Assembly: GCA_963971305.1 (NCBI GenBank)
Contig: OZ020317.1
Span: 15,084,001 to 15,148,000 of the forward strand
DNA length: 64,000 nt
Source of the DNA: Arcuatula senhousia
Taxonomy: Eukaryota; Mollusca; Bivalvia; Mytilida; Mytilidae
Direction of reading: 5' to 3'
Of this stretch, positions 47,585 to 60,144 are shown one piece after another; within the stretch, counting starts at the first letter, position 1, and every line of letters begins with the position of its first letter. Below the pieces are notes generated by a model that was not told the DNA's origin, did not search any database, and worked only from the letters and a program-made list of their open reading frames with translations. The position numbers and the translations under genes were made by a program.

Positions 47585-47817
47585 AACAGTTAGTTAGTTA
47601 GTTAGTTATTGCTTTACTCCCAAGCAGCACGATTTCGGCTAAATCCGGGAGATGAACATGAAAATGGTGATACAATGAACATGAAATGATGATGAAGTGG
47701 AGGAAATGGAGACACAAGGCCAATCGGGTAGGAGAGTTTTGACTGCACTGGAAAAAGGAGTGATGGGTAGGGACGGGAAATTTTGCCTCCTGCATGGGGA
47801 TCCTACGGGTCCTACAC
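47585..47817 (+). mobile_element. SINE, truncated copy
   Basis: It starts with a gttagttagttag run and attgctttactcccaagcag, and reads in reverse like the copies at 54242 and 55156, as far as ggatcctacgggtcctac. The second half, with the conserved domain, is absent. Confidence 0.8.
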
Positions 47818-48030
47818 CTCCTGCAAACAAGACCAAATCTGAAGTTGAACTTTCTGTCGGATAATGCTAAATGCTACAAGTCAGCAATAAATTTACTTAT
47901 GTCGTACTTCAAGCTTGGTGAAAGAATGACTGCTTATCACTCCTGTGAGGCCCAAAATGGGAAATGTAACAAAAAGGATACAATTATATATATCCCCTGT
48001 CATTGCTGCGCCCATGCTAAAATTTACTAG
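47818..48030 (+). pseudogene. Coding fragment with SDNAKCYKSA motif, possibly transposase-derived
   Basis: An open stretch reads KLNFLSDNAKCYKSAINLL and then EAQNGKC. An SDNA..Y segment followed by an AQ.GK segment recalls a class of uncharacterised invertebrate proteins with DDE-like transposase character. No wider domain survives, and the SINE interrupts it upstream. The assignment rests on memory of a short motif only. Confidence 0.35.
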
Positions 48031-49337
48031 AGGAAAAAAAGTTTTTCCTCAACCAAAGGCTTAAAACAGACGAAATGTAATTGAAGTATGTTCCATATAT
48101 TGTGGACCAGTTGTACAAGTGGTAAACGCGGTAAACAGTATTATATTACACACAGCTATAAGGGAAATACAACGATGTCAGAATTTGCCGAACTCAAAGA
48201 ACTAATTAAGAGAGTAAATACATTTTCCAACAACTTGACGACCTTGACATAAATTTAATCAGTTAGCTTCTGAAATTTAAGGTCAGGTCGAACAAAACAA
48301 GCAAGACATTGACAACACAAAACTAATCACAACAGAGGGGAATCAATCATCAGGAATGTAGTCAGCAGTAATTTACCATTTATATAGAGATAACATCATG
48401 AGAGTACTTACATTCTAGTATTTAAATTTACTTTCTTTTTTTCTGACATTAAATCTTGAATAATATATAAAAAGTTGTTTCATCTTAGCACAATACAAAG
48501 ATTCTTTAATCTGATCACCACGAAATTGAATCTCGCAAATAAGATACCTTTAGATAGAGGAACTGTATCCGTTTATGTTGATTCCAAAAAAAGTCATTAG
48601 ATTTTCATCATAGCAGCAAACTTAAAGCATCATAGATTTATATTGCTAATAAAACAAGTTCCAGTACTAACATTAAATGTAAGCCTACTCTACTCGTGGT
48701 GTATTTTCCGAACGCAACGTTACAATTAAACAATAAACGTTACAATTCAGATCAAGAATAGTTTTATTCAGATCAAATTGTATAAGAAAAGAACGTTATT
48801 CTGTAGAAAAGGGAATATATGACCGTGGAGTGAAATATTTTATTGTTCTCTTTTAGTTTCTTACTAAAAAGGACGGGGCCCTTTGTTTACAGAACATATA
48901 TTTCCACATCTTGTTAATTAAACTTGATAGACCAACAGCCAGCGGTTAATAGAAAAAAATATCAAATCTTCATGACAGCTGATTATACATTTGCATTTGT
49001 TTTGATTTTTAATTGTTATCGAAGCTCGTTATTTATTAGCTGGAATGAAAATAGTTTTGCCCCCCCCCCAAGAAAAAGGGTAACTAATAGTATTACAAAA
49101 TGAAGATTCCCAGTTTAATCTACCATTGATACGACAAAACAGTTCCTACGTGTAACATGTTTGCCTTTACTTTGCAAATGAATAAAGAAGACATGGGTGA
49201 TATTAATATATATGCATGACACAAAATTACATTGATTTAAAAATTGGCACAAAGACATTTTAACTGGATTTTAATAAAAATTAACAAATCAAATACATGG
49301 CTTCTACTTTGTTAATTGACGGGTGCAATCATTGAGC
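48031..49337. other. Intergenic, no recognised gene
   Basis: AT-rich. A 24-codon frame at about 48177 (MSEFAELKELIKRVN) could be a remnant but has no support. A poly-C run lies at 49063. Confidence 0.5.
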
Positions 49338-50030
49338 ATGTTTTACTACAGTAGATTTACTCATTAGTTTTCCATGAAACTTAGCACGTTCAAATAGTCA
49401 TGAAAATGAGTTTGTTTTACTCATTAGATTTACATGAAACTTAGCACATTAAAAAAGTCATGAAAATGAGTTTGTTTTACTCATTAGATTTACATGAAAC
49501 TTAGCACGTTTAAATAGTCACGAAAATTACTTTGTTTTACCCATTAGATTTACATGAAACTTAGCACGTTTAAATAGTCACGAAAATTACTTTGTTTTAC
49601 CCATTAGATTTACATGAAACTTAGCACGTTTAAATAGTCACGAAAATGATTTTGTTTTACCCATTAGATTTACATGAAACTAAGCACGTTTTTCAAAATA
49701 GTCACGAAAATGACTTTGTTTTACCCATTAGATTTACAAGAAACTTAGCACGTTTAAATAGTCATGAAAATGAGTTTGTTATACTCATTAGATTTACATG
49801 AAACTTAGCACGTTTATCAAGACCTGAAATTGAGTTTGTTTTACTCATTAGATTTACATGAAACTAAGCACTTTTAAATAGTCATGAAAATGAGTTTGTT
49901 TTACTCATAAGATTTACAAGAAACCTAGCACGTTTAAATAGTCACGAAATGACTTTTTTATTCATGAGATTTACATGAAACTTAGCACGTTAAAATAGTC
50001 ACGAAAATGACTTTGTTTTTACCCATTACA
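49338..50030. repeat. 60-bp minisatellite, about 11-12 copies
   Basis: Units marked by gatttacatgaaacttagca recur every 60 bp from about 49370 to 49990, with small insertions in some copies. Non-coding. Confidence 0.93.
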
Positions 50031-50290
50031 GGGTTTCCGTTGGCGAGGGCCACTTTTTTTTCAATTCTGGCCCAAAAAAATTAATTTTGGCCCGGCAAAG
50101 TGGCCCAAAATGTTTTGATCAACAATGTCCATTTTCATGTTATATCAAACTGACAACAGATCACTACGAAGCCCTATTGATTTATGACCCAATCGAACAC
50201 CGGTTAATTAACTGTCAATTGTTTAAAGGGGTCAAAATAACAGGTGCTTGACCAAATTATTATTGATAGAAATCAATCATGAATGAAGTA
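50031..50290. repeat. Transposon-like fragment
   Basis: Begins cagggtttccgttggc, a hAT-like end, then gggccac- and tggcccaaaa-rich sequence. The later part resembles 5100-5290. It is cut off by the hairpin-ended element at 50291. Confidence 0.45.
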
Positions 50291-51726
50291 CAAGAGGCTC
50301 CCAGGAGCCTGAATCGCTCACCTGACATATGTGCCTGAAGTAAAGGTTATAAGGCAAAATCTATTTAACGTTGAAAGGGTCATAAGATTAATAAGGGGGT
50401 CATCTGACAATATGGTGAATCTAAAGATGCTGATCACTTTTGTTCTCAATCAAAGTCTAAAAATCTGTCACCCTTTTTGAGTTATTTGCAAAAAAATGCA
50501 GTTTAACCTAATGTTCTATTTTTAGCCACAGCGGCCATGTTTTACTACCAATTAAAAATCCCCACATCAGTTCTATACACCTAATGCTAATAAACAACTA
50601 CACCAAGTTTGGTTCCATATGGACTTAAAGTGTCAGAGGAGTTAATGTTTTCAATGTAATGAGGAAATGCTGTTAAAATGCTAAATTTTGACGTTCTAAG
50701 GGCAATAACTCCTAAAAGGAAAGGTCCCACAACGTTGACCCTATTACATATTTTGTAGATCTTGATGTGCTTATAACAATATGCAATTTAAATTTCTCAA
50801 ATATCTAGTACAGTTTTCAAGATATTGAGCTAAACAGGTGCAAAATTTGCAAAAAAAAACACAAAAAGGGCAATAACTCCTACATGGGTAGTTGGATTGT
50901 CTTCAAAATTTTAGAGCTGGTACATCTTGAGGTGCTGATCACTTTTGTTCCCAATCAAAATTTTAAAATCTGTCACCGTTTTTGAGTTATTTGCAAAAAA
51001 CTGGCATTTACCCTATGTTCTATTTTTAACCACAGCCACCATGTTTTACGACCAATCAAATATCCCCACATCAGTTCTATACACCAAATGCTAATAAATA
51101 GCTATACCAAGTCTGGTTTCAATTGGACTTAAAGTCTCAGAGGAGTTAACGTTTTCAATGTAATGAGGAAATGCTGATAAAATGCTCAATTTTGACGTTC
51201 TAAGGTCAATAACTCCTAAAAGGAAAGGTCTTACAAGGTTGACCCTATTATATATTTTGTACATCTTGATGTGCTTAACAAAATACAATTTAAATTTCTC
51301 AAATATCTTGTATAGTTTTCAAGATATTGAGCTAAACAGGTGCAAAATTTGTAAAAAATCCACAAGAAGGGCAATAACTCCTACATGGGTAGTTGGATTT
51401 TCTTTAAAATTTCAGGGTAGGTAGATCTTGAGGTGCTGATCACTTTTACCCTTGCCAGAATTTTGATATCTGTAGCCGTTTTTGAGTTATTTGCAAAAAA
51501 CTGTATTTTTCCCCTATGTTCTATTTTTAGCCACGGCGGCCATGTTTTATGACGAATCAAAAATCACCACATCAGTTCTAAGCACCGACTGCTAATGAAC
51601 AACCATACAAAGTTTGGTTGCAATTGGACTTATGGTGTCAGAGGAGTTAACGTTTTAAAAAGTTTACGGACGACGGACGCCAAGTGATGACAATAGCTCA
51701 CCTGACCCTTCGGGTCAGGTGAGCTA
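50291..51726 (+). mobile_element. Hairpin-ended tandem-core element, copy D (complete)
   Basis: Starts caagaggctcccaggagcc and ends in a strong hairpin, agctcacctgaccc-ttc-gggtcaggtgagct, followed by aaaaag. The core has two to three longer units (from gcaataactcctaaaaggaa to ccatgttttac). Non-coding. Confidence 0.9.
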
Positions 51727-54215
51727 AAAAGGGAGATGACTCTTGAATCTTTTATAAATTTCAATAGAAACCATTTGTCTTCCAGGATTCCACATATATG
51801 TTTTTAATACACAGCCAACAAAATTGCAGGGTACATACAATGTAGGTCTCTTCTGTCAGTCCATTCATCCGTCATACACTTGTTTTCTTCAATTTCTCTG
51901 AAACAACAAGCTCGATTTTCGTGACATTTTGTACACTGCTGCTAGGTCACTGTTGGATAGCTATTTACATTTTCTTATTTCATTATGTATACTCTGAATG
52001 TTAAAACTGGTAGATGCATTTGCTTATTACATCATAATGCTTTTGGTATTTTATTTAAATGATGCAGCAGTTCTGTCACCAGGTGTTTTTCTAAGACTAT
52101 CACAGAAAGGTTGGACAAAGAGAAGCAGAAGAGAAAGAATAAGGTTACAAGTAAAGAGTACAAAAAAGAAGTTTGCTGAAGAAAATTTGAAAAAAAAAGA
52201 AACAGATTATGTTCTGTCCAGGAACCAGTGACATATCAGTCAAACATTGCAATGACAGAATTATCTGATCATTCCATCTCGTCCCTTGAAATTGGACCAC
52301 AATGAAAATTTTGCCTTTTGTTTAAGTAAAAACTCGGACATAACAGAAATTGCTGCAATTCATGGAGAAAACAAATTTCAAAAATATGTAATGCCTAGAA
52401 CTGATATCTCAATAGAAGCATCTTAAGCCACCAAGTTCAGCTTTGTCGAGTGATGAGAAGTTCATCTCATTTCTGTGAGAGGGTTGTGACCACTGAACAG
52501 GGAAACATAAAGGTGACAGTAAACTCAGTTCCAGAACCGAGTGGTGTGAAACACCAACGTAGGGGTGACAGTCAACAAGATCCGATAAGTGTAGGTGAGG
52601 TGACAGTTCTAGGGGATAGTACTAGTGCTGGTACCAACTCGGACGAAAAGAAGAAGACGAGAGTGAACATTGGCACTTATAGAAAAAAACAGGCTTCGAT
52701 GAAAATGGCAAGAGGTGCACAACTAGAGAAAAGCATATGAATGCCAGTAATCATTTTGACCTTAAAAACTATAACTGGTACGACTTCGTTCAATACATGG
52801 ATAATGAGATGTTTGCCCATCTGGAGGATTTAAAGAGACCGAACCAACAGTGAGGGTGACTGAGGATGACAACGACAGCATGTCTCAAGACATGGATGAT
52901 GCCTGATCTGTTTTAATTTTTTATTTTATTTTATTGTAATATTTTTTTTTCATAGTGAATGCAAACGAAATGTATCTTCAATGTGTATTTTTGTCTTAGG
53001 ATATACATAGGAAACCCATGTTTTGTCTTATTTTTTTTCTTTGCGTGTGTAGTCCTGTTCACGGCACTCACACCGTTTATTAAGGCTGGTATATTTTTTT
53101 AATCGAACATGTGTTACAGTCCTGCCTGCGTTCGGTACTGACACATGAACATGTTTTTTTTTTGGGTGTGTGTCCTTTTCTGGTACACATTTGATTTCAC
53201 AAACTAAGTAAGTATTTTGTGAGGGTTTAATTTTAATTATATTTTTCTTAGTATAAGTATATGTCCTATTATTAAACGGACAATCAGTGTCTCGTTTGAT
53301 TTGTTATTTTCCATTTTTGTGCCATATGATATTCAAGTATTTAACCATATATTCCGAGTGCCAAGTTGATTAATAATTTTACATTTATTTAGGCTCATAA
53401 TATTCCATTATTATCTAGTCATTAAGTATTATATTCAGATACCCAATGTGTTCAGGAAATGTAAACATTTTATTTGTTACATTTTGGTGAAATTAATATC
53501 TATAGTTGTGTAAAAGTTTGATAAACCGTCCGTTTTTATATCAGTGTTAATTGTTTTAACACCGTTACAGGTATTTTTACATTTTTATATGGAATTTGTT
53601 TTATTGTTACGGGTTAACATTTTATTGAACAGTGGAAGTTTAATGCTAAGTGGGGGGCTGTGTGATGAATTTTGTCATCAGTCAGGTTTTTATATTTATA
53701 TCTGGTCATTTTCATTGTACTTTATACAGAAAAGGTTTAACATTATCATTTACTTTTCCCTTCATGTCATTTTACACTTTTTCATCAGAACTATTTTGTT
53801 TTTCTAAGTTTAACAGTCTCTTGCTGTTTTATGGTTGAGAACTTGGTCATATTCATGTTTATTTAGGTCAAGGTATTTACACTAATGCCCTATTTCTGGT
53901 GCCCTAGAGCTCCTGATACTATAAACCTAACTCCTAACTCCTGGTAGTGTGGTTATACTCCTTGTATTATTTTCGTAGCTCCTTATTATTGCATCAGATT
54001 CTCATGCAATTCTTTGTAGATATTGCATCAGATTGTTAGGCTATATAAGCAGAAATTTTTGTTAGCTCTGCATCTTAGGATTATTTTATCGGTAAAAAGC
54101 GGCTTTTTCCTTTGATCTCATCTGCCTGATATTTTTTAGTATCATGGACAGTCCGTGATACAAGAAAATATCAGGTGGGAGCACTTGATAAGTGTGACGT
54201 CATTACCGTTAAAAA
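51727..54215. other. Region with degenerate coding-like fragments
   Basis: Short plus-strand frames at 51998-52231 (AVLSPGVFLRLSQKGW then a Lys/Arg-rich stretch) and 52450-52740 (VTVNSVPEPSGV, VTVLGDSTSAGT, Lys-rich) look protein-like in composition, but I recognise no family. A TATA-like ctatataagcag occurs at about 54041. The rest is AT-rich with no recognised gene. Confidence 0.35.
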
Positions 54216-54859
54216 GAATATTATATACTTTCCTTTTTGATCCCGTGCGGGTTCCGGGTGGCGAAAAGGCCCGCAGCAGCGCTCAGCTTGTCGGTAAAAG
54301 TCCACTAAAGAGCGCTCAGAAAAATGACATCGGGTCAGGCCGCTTTGCCCACAAAGCGACTGGGATGTGTGCTCCAGGTGGTTGAATGGGGCAGCCCTGA
54401 CATCGAGAGATGCGGGGTCGTCAGGCGATAATGCGGAAAACCTGACCGCAAACCATAGTGGTGCACCGTGTTGGGAAAAATGTCACGTTCCTCGCACGTT
54501 AAAGAACCCTGCTGCAGGTCTCGGTAAGAGTAGGACCCGTAGGATCCCCACGCAGGAGGCTAAATTTCCCGTCCCTATCCATCACTCCCTTTTCCAGTGG
54601 CAGTCAAAATTGTCCTCCCCGATTGGCCTTGTGTCCCCATTTTCTCCACTTCATCATCATGTCATGTCCATTGTATCACCATTTTCATGTTCATCTCCCG
54701 GATATAGCCGAAATCGTGCTGCTTGGGAGTAAAGCAATAACCAACAACCAACCTTTTTGATACTATCTACATCTAGTCTCATATCAGACTCGTCCTACCG
54801 GACTCATCTGATACTCACCTTGATATAGATAGTATCAAAAAGGAAAGTACATAATATTC
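54216..54859. repeat. Inverted repeat split by a SINE
   Basis: The arm 54216-54241 plus 54762-54771 (gaatattatatactttcc, tttttgatactatcta) is the reverse of 54825-54859 (gatagtatcaaaaaggaaag, tacataatattc). Removing the SINE restores a hairpin with arms of about 35 bp and a loop of about 53 bp. Confidence 0.8.
54242..54751 (-). mobile_element. SINE, complete copy, 510 bp
   Basis: Flanked by a perfect 10-bp target duplication cctttttgat (54232-54241 and 54752-54761). The plus strand starts cccgtgcgggttccgggtgg and ends cttgggagtaaagcaataac. About 85% like the copy at 55156 by eye. The frames inside it are not genes. Confidence 0.9.
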
Positions 54860-55155
54860 TATATTTATCTTTGGATCATCTTTTAGATTATGATTGGATT
54901 ATTCTAAATTCTAAAACGTTGTGAATCATTCGGGGAAATATTAATTTGTATTGTGTATAACTTTGGATTTACCTCAATAACATTTATCAAACTGACATTG
55001 TGTTTTATTCTTGTGAAAGCAAGTTGCCAGACTACACAGGATCCACATATTTATTTTATGTGACCAAGAACTTTCCAAACGCTTCTGAAAGGTCTTGTTT
55101 AAAAGGGAAGTGTCATCACTTGGTGTTCGTCTAGATATAGTACACAAACTTTATC

Positions 55156-55641
55156 CTACCCCTGCGGGTTCCGGATGGCGAATAGGCACACAGCAGCGCT
55201 AAGCTTGTCGGTAAAAGTCCGCTTAAGAGCGCTCAGAAATCTTACGATGTAAGATGCCCACAAAGCGACTAGGATGTGTGAACCAGGTGGTTGAATGGGG
55301 CAGCCCTGACATCGAGAGATGCGGGGTCGTCAGGCGATATAATGCGGAAAACCGAACCGCAAACCATTGTGGTGCACCGTCTTGGGAAAAGTGTAACGTT
55401 CCTCGCACGTTAAAGAACCCTGCTGCAGGTCTCGGTAAGAGTAGGACCTGTAGGATTCCCATGCAGGAGGCTAAATTTCCCGTCCATACCCATTTCCAGT
55501 GGCAGTCAAAACTCTCTTGTGTCCCCATTTCCTCCACTTCATTATCATTTCATGTTCATAATACCACCACTTTCATGTTTATCTCCCGGATATAGCAGAA
55601 ATCGTGCTGCTTGGGAGTAAAGCAATAACTAACCAACTAAC
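55156..55641 (-). mobile_element. SINE, complete copy, 486 bp
   Basis: Same family and orientation as 54242. The target duplication is acaaactttatc/acaaattttatc (55144-55155 and 55642-55653, one mismatch). It ends with the caataactaaccaactaac tail. Confidence 0.88.
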
Positions 55642-55653
55642 ACAAATTTTATC

Positions 55654-56769
55654 GGTTGCAACAAACAGACAGGCGCACCATCACACTTGATTGATTAACT
55701 CTTATCACATCACACAACACACGCCTCTTCCTTTTTTTTCGTCACATTAATTTTTATATACTAGTAACTGTATTCTACATGTATTCAAAATTGTGGCTGA
55801 ACGATCAAAGTTTTCCAGATTGAAAGAATTAGCATGTCTGTCTAATCTACCTTTATTCTACGTGTGAAGTAGATAAGGTCCACAATTATACAATTTTGAA
55901 AACCAAGAGACAAAAGATAACAGATTATATAATTGATTTATACAGCAACAATACAATTCGCAATTATGGGATTTTATATATAATAGAAAAAATATAAATT
56001 CCTAAAATTGTGATTATATACACAGAGGATAGAGAATAACCACGTGAAAATGGCTAATTTCAAATGAATTTGGAAGGATGAAAATGATAGATAAAAGTAT
56101 GTCTCATCAACCATTTTGATGGTTCTCAGCTTATCTGACCTCATAAACACAACTCTGAAACTGCTGAATATAACAATTTTTAATACGAAATTTCAGCATC
56201 ATACATTAAAATTCATGCAACTGCTTCAGAGGAGTTGTGTTAACAGAGAACATGAAAGATCGATACATTTTCTTAGTTCAAATGGCTATAACTCAAGAAA
56301 AAATAAATAAGACAAAGGTAACCGAAGTTTTATCTGTCATCCAGAACTGAAAATCCAAGGACATGTATGACATCAGGAAAATGGACAAAAACAAACATCG
56401 GACATAAGAACTGAAACACACTATAAACTTAAACATTACATGAACATAATAATCAAGTTACATTGCAACTCTGACTGCACTAATAGCTGGGAGTAATGAC
56501 CATGTGAACAAGTAGGGTCAGCATCCTCTGCTTTTCATAATAAACTCACCGAGTCTTAACCATGTACCTAATCATGAGTTTGTGCTAATAAAGTATTTGT
56601 ATGTTCTGACATCGGGTAAAAGATATAAGAGGTAAAACTATGACATTAAAACAAGTCAAACACGATGGTAGAGATTGTAATTAACATGTAACTCCATAAC
56701 TAACGATCAACTTTGTTGAATTTTTAGTTGATAAAAAATGTTAACATAAATTACTGTATTTTATTTCAG
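55654..56769. other. AT-rich DNA, no recognised gene
   Basis: Nothing is seen beyond short random frames. A polypyrimidine run with cag at 56755-56769 precedes the candidate exon. Confidence 0.5.
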
Positions 56770-56873
56770 GCGCTTTGTTCAGCAGATACTTCACTGAGAA
56801 AAGTATAGAACAAAAGAAAGAAGAATGTGAGAAACTCGTAAAACCTATTAATGACAAAATCCGCAACATATAA
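56770..56873 (+). CDS. Candidate terminal exon of an unknown gene
   Basis: After the acceptor ttttatttcag, phase 2 reads ALFSRYFTEKSIEQKKEECE, KLVKPINDKIRNI and a stop. The composition is that of a coiled coil. No upstream exon was identified, and the region is full of mobile DNA, so this is a weak call that may be chance. Confidence 0.25.
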
Positions 56874-57920
56874 ACATTCTGATCTAAATTGTACTGATAT
56901 GTGCACGGATTTACTTTTTGAACTTATTCATCTCAACAGGCCTAAAATTTGTATTTTAATTATAAATATGTGCACATTTTGTAGATCTTGATTTGGTTTT
57001 ATAAGAATTTGAATACCTTTAGCTGAAGGGTTGGGCAAAAGGCTGTTGACGTTCGATTAGTCAAAACTGTTTACGGGAAAGAAAAAAAATTGATGTTAAA
57101 GATAGGCTATAGTTAAGAATCTTAAATCTAATTTGGAAGGGCATAAACCAACAGCTTAACTATCGAAATTTAGATAGATGGATTCCTCTTTGTTTCTCTG
57201 TCTTAATAAACGTCCGACTAGTAAAAAAATAAAAAATATTATTTGAATTCGATATTTTTTTTTGGCAAATCCTATGCATTTAACACTGACCAAATAAAGT
57301 CCTTCATAATTATCGATTTTATCTATCAGGTCACGTGATGACCGCTACAGTTGGATATGGAGTTCAAGAAAAGTGCATGCAGGTGAAATATGATATTTCT
57401 GAATAATATTTACAAAACCATTCTTAGTAATATATACAAAACCATTGCAGAATACAATGTAAATTTCAAGTGGTTGTAGTTAAAACTCAATTCAGATGTA
57501 AACAATAAACAAGGGAAAAAACATGGAATTGTCGACTACCACATTATCTCCATACAAAAAAATAATAAACTTCTCTGGTCTAAAAAGCTAATAAATGCGA
57601 TGTATCATTGTTGGTTGCTTTATGTCCCGTCGGCGATATTGCAGTCATCATCGGGACATAGCGATGTATCAAAAGGTGACTATAACTGGAGGTATCATTT
57701 ATGATAATGACTAGCAGAGACCTTAAAAACTTTTAAAGGAATCAAATAATAATTTCGTAGCAACGGAAAAATTCGTACACAGGTGCGGATATCCCTTTCA
57801 CAACTGAACAGAAGTATTATATGAAATTAACAAGGTTATGTTTCTAGCACATATCCTCAACCTCACTGTTACTCGTGACCAATGATCAGTTAAAACAATA
57901 CAATATGAAGTATACGATAT
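56874..57920. other. AT-rich DNA, no recognised gene
   Basis: A hairpin-like tatgtcccgtcggcga...atcatcgggacata at about 57620-57662 is the only structure noted. Confidence 0.4.
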
Positions 57921-57934
57921 TGAGATGTGGAATA

Positions 57935-58428
57935 GTGAGTGTGAGTGAGTGAGTTGGTGTTTTACGCCCGTGCAACGCTATATAGGTTATTTACAGGCGA
58001 TGAACATGAAAAGGGTGATAAAATGAACATGAAATGATGATGATAAATGAAATATGGGGATGGGGTGGGAAACAAAGGACCGGTAAATTTTGAAGAACCA
58101 CAGGAAAAAGGGGAGAGGTGGGTAGGGTCGGAAAATTTAGCCTATGTAGTGCACTACTGGGCGGTCCACAAAGGGGTCTTTTACGTGCATGAAGCGTGGC
58201 ACTCTCCACACACGTTGGCCCACTATGGTCGGCGGTCAGGGTTTCCGTATTATAGACCTGACAACCCCCGCGGACGAGGGCTACCCTATTCAGCCACCTA
58301 GGGTACACACTTGGTCGCTCTGTGGGCTGAGCACCGACCCGACGTCGGAATCCCAAGACCCTTAGTCGCCTCTTACGACAAGCTAGGCTCTGCTGCGGGC
58401 CTATTCGCCACCCGGGCCCCGCACGGGA
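57935..58428 (+). mobile_element. SINE, complete copy, second subfamily, 494 bp
   Basis: Flanked by a perfect 14-bp target duplication tgagatgtggaata (57921-57934 and 58429-58442). Begins with a (gtga)n run and gttggtgttttacgcccgtg, and ends with TCGCCTCTTACGACAAGC and ctattcgccacccgggcccc. The last part is the reverse of the start of the 54242 copy, so both belong to one superfamily. Confidence 0.9.
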
Positions 58429-58442
58429 TGAGATGTGGAATA

Positions 58443-59073
58443 AGTGTACGCGACACAACAAACATAAACAAACAGCAATTCAAAAAATCACAACGGAAAA
58501 CAGCAAGCAGTCTTCAACATGACCATAGGTCACTGCTTACCGTCTTGCATTGGCCCAAGACTTATAATACAATACAAAAGTATCAAAACCAATCCCTAAA
58601 TCATCAACGAAAGACTCAATCCTTGACATAAAACAGTTAACATAGAATGACAAGGACAAACAAAGGCTTTGGCAAAGTTTCCTGGCTTAGGACAGGCACA
58701 TATAAAATGTGGCGGGGTTAAACTAGTTTTTTGGATCCAACCTTCCCCCTATTGATAAACTTGCACAAAGCTACATATAAAACACACTGTAAAACTCAAT
58801 CGACAAAAGTTCAATTCAACAAGAGAGAACCTAAGACATAATACTGTACGAAAACAACAAGACAAGGAGGAACTCTCTTGAGAACACTCGAAGTTAATGA
58901 CAACTAGCTAAGAAAAATTTATCGATTGATGTAAAAGAATCAAAAACATCAGTTCTAAATCCGACACCCCACGTTAAAACAATGAATGATTAAGAGTTCT
59001 ATCACCATACAGAACCGACATACTTGATCGCTGTGGTGCTTATAAATAATACAGTGGATACAAAGTGAAAATT
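58443..59073. other. Non-coding, part repeat-derived
   Basis: It contains an inverted piece of the repeat at 7250 (caggcacatataaaatgtgg). No gene is recognised. Confidence 0.45.
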
Positions 59074-60143
59074 TTAACGTTTTAAAGTTACTATCAAGCT
59101 ATCAATATTTCTGCCAAAACATACCAAATGTAAAGATTTTACTAAAACATTGAATTCGTATCCTTTTTTCAAAAGGTTTTTAAGCCAGTTTTTAATTTCC
59201 ATAAGGTTGTTTTTGAATTTTTGTGCTTTATAAACTACATTGCTATAAAAGTTAGGATGAGATATTCCTTTAACAATCAGAAATCTACGTGTACAATCAA
59301 ATTTTTCGATGAGATGTCCATATTTATGTGCAAATTTTGTAAAAAGATTTGACTAATTTGTGGTAACGGTAACCTTGTTTTAGCAATTTTTCTGTAATAA
59401 AACGGTTTTTATCATTAAAATCAGACACATCACTGCAAATGCGAGCATACCTGACTAATTGTGAAATGTATACCCCGTAAGCTGGAGCTAATGATACGTC
59501 TCCTTCAAGAAACGGAAAATTAACTATAGGGAATGAAAAGTCATCCCGTTTATCATATACTTTAGTATGTAATCTACCATTGATAATGCTTAAGTCCAAA
59601 TCTAGAAATGGACATCTACTGTCGGTTGAGTTTGCTTTATTTAGGGTTAATTCTTTGGGATATATATCATTTATAAAATTTGAGAATGTGGGGTTGTTTA
59701 GAGCAAGTATGTCATCTAAGTACCTATATGTATTGTTAAAAGTTTCGATAAGGTGGTTTTTGTTTGGGTCTTTTTGTAGCTTTTTTTTGCCATAAACTGT
59801 GATTCGTAACAATATAAAAACAGATCAGCTATGAGTGGAGCACAATTGGTTCCCATTGGAATACCAATGACTTGGCGATATATTTGTTTACCGAACCGGA
59901 TGTAAATGAAGGTAGTTACACACGCCATAAACATAATTACACAAACAAATCATATCAACACGATCAATCATAGTGAATGTGCATAATAATTTCATATGTC
60001 TTTGACAAAATAGTTCTGGATTTGTGGCGACTAAAATGTAACCAATTACATATTTGAAATTTCCTAAGAGTTCCTGTAGCGACACAAATGTCACCGAATG
60101 CATATTGAATTGGTCTTGTAGTTCCTGTGGAGACACAATGAGG
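59074..60143 (-). pseudogene. Penelope-like element reverse transcriptase fragment
   Basis: On the minus strand, frames in pieces read IGIPMGTNCAPLIADLFL (59716-59934 frame) and YRYLDDILALNN with FLDLDLSI (59324-59812 frame), which are motifs B', C and following of Penelope-like reverse transcriptases. Upstream pieces (59888-60136) and a downstream piece after a frameshift near 59335, ending at 59074, belong to it as well. At least three frame breaks make it dead. No GIY-YIG domain was seen. The 5' part is missing: the sequence passes directly into the 81-bp array at 60144. Confidence 0.82.
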
Positions 60144-60144
60144 C

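Noticed and set aside
49338..50030. CRISPR-like regularly spaced repeats
   Set aside because: The whole 60-bp unit is repeated without unique spacers, and the DNA is from an animal.
53540..55035. Solo LTR with TATA box (ctatataagcag)
   Set aside because: No matching second LTR, primer-binding site or target duplication could be fixed.
54155..55595. Open frames of 76-121 codons on both strands
   Set aside because: They lie within two SINE copies and repeat each other.
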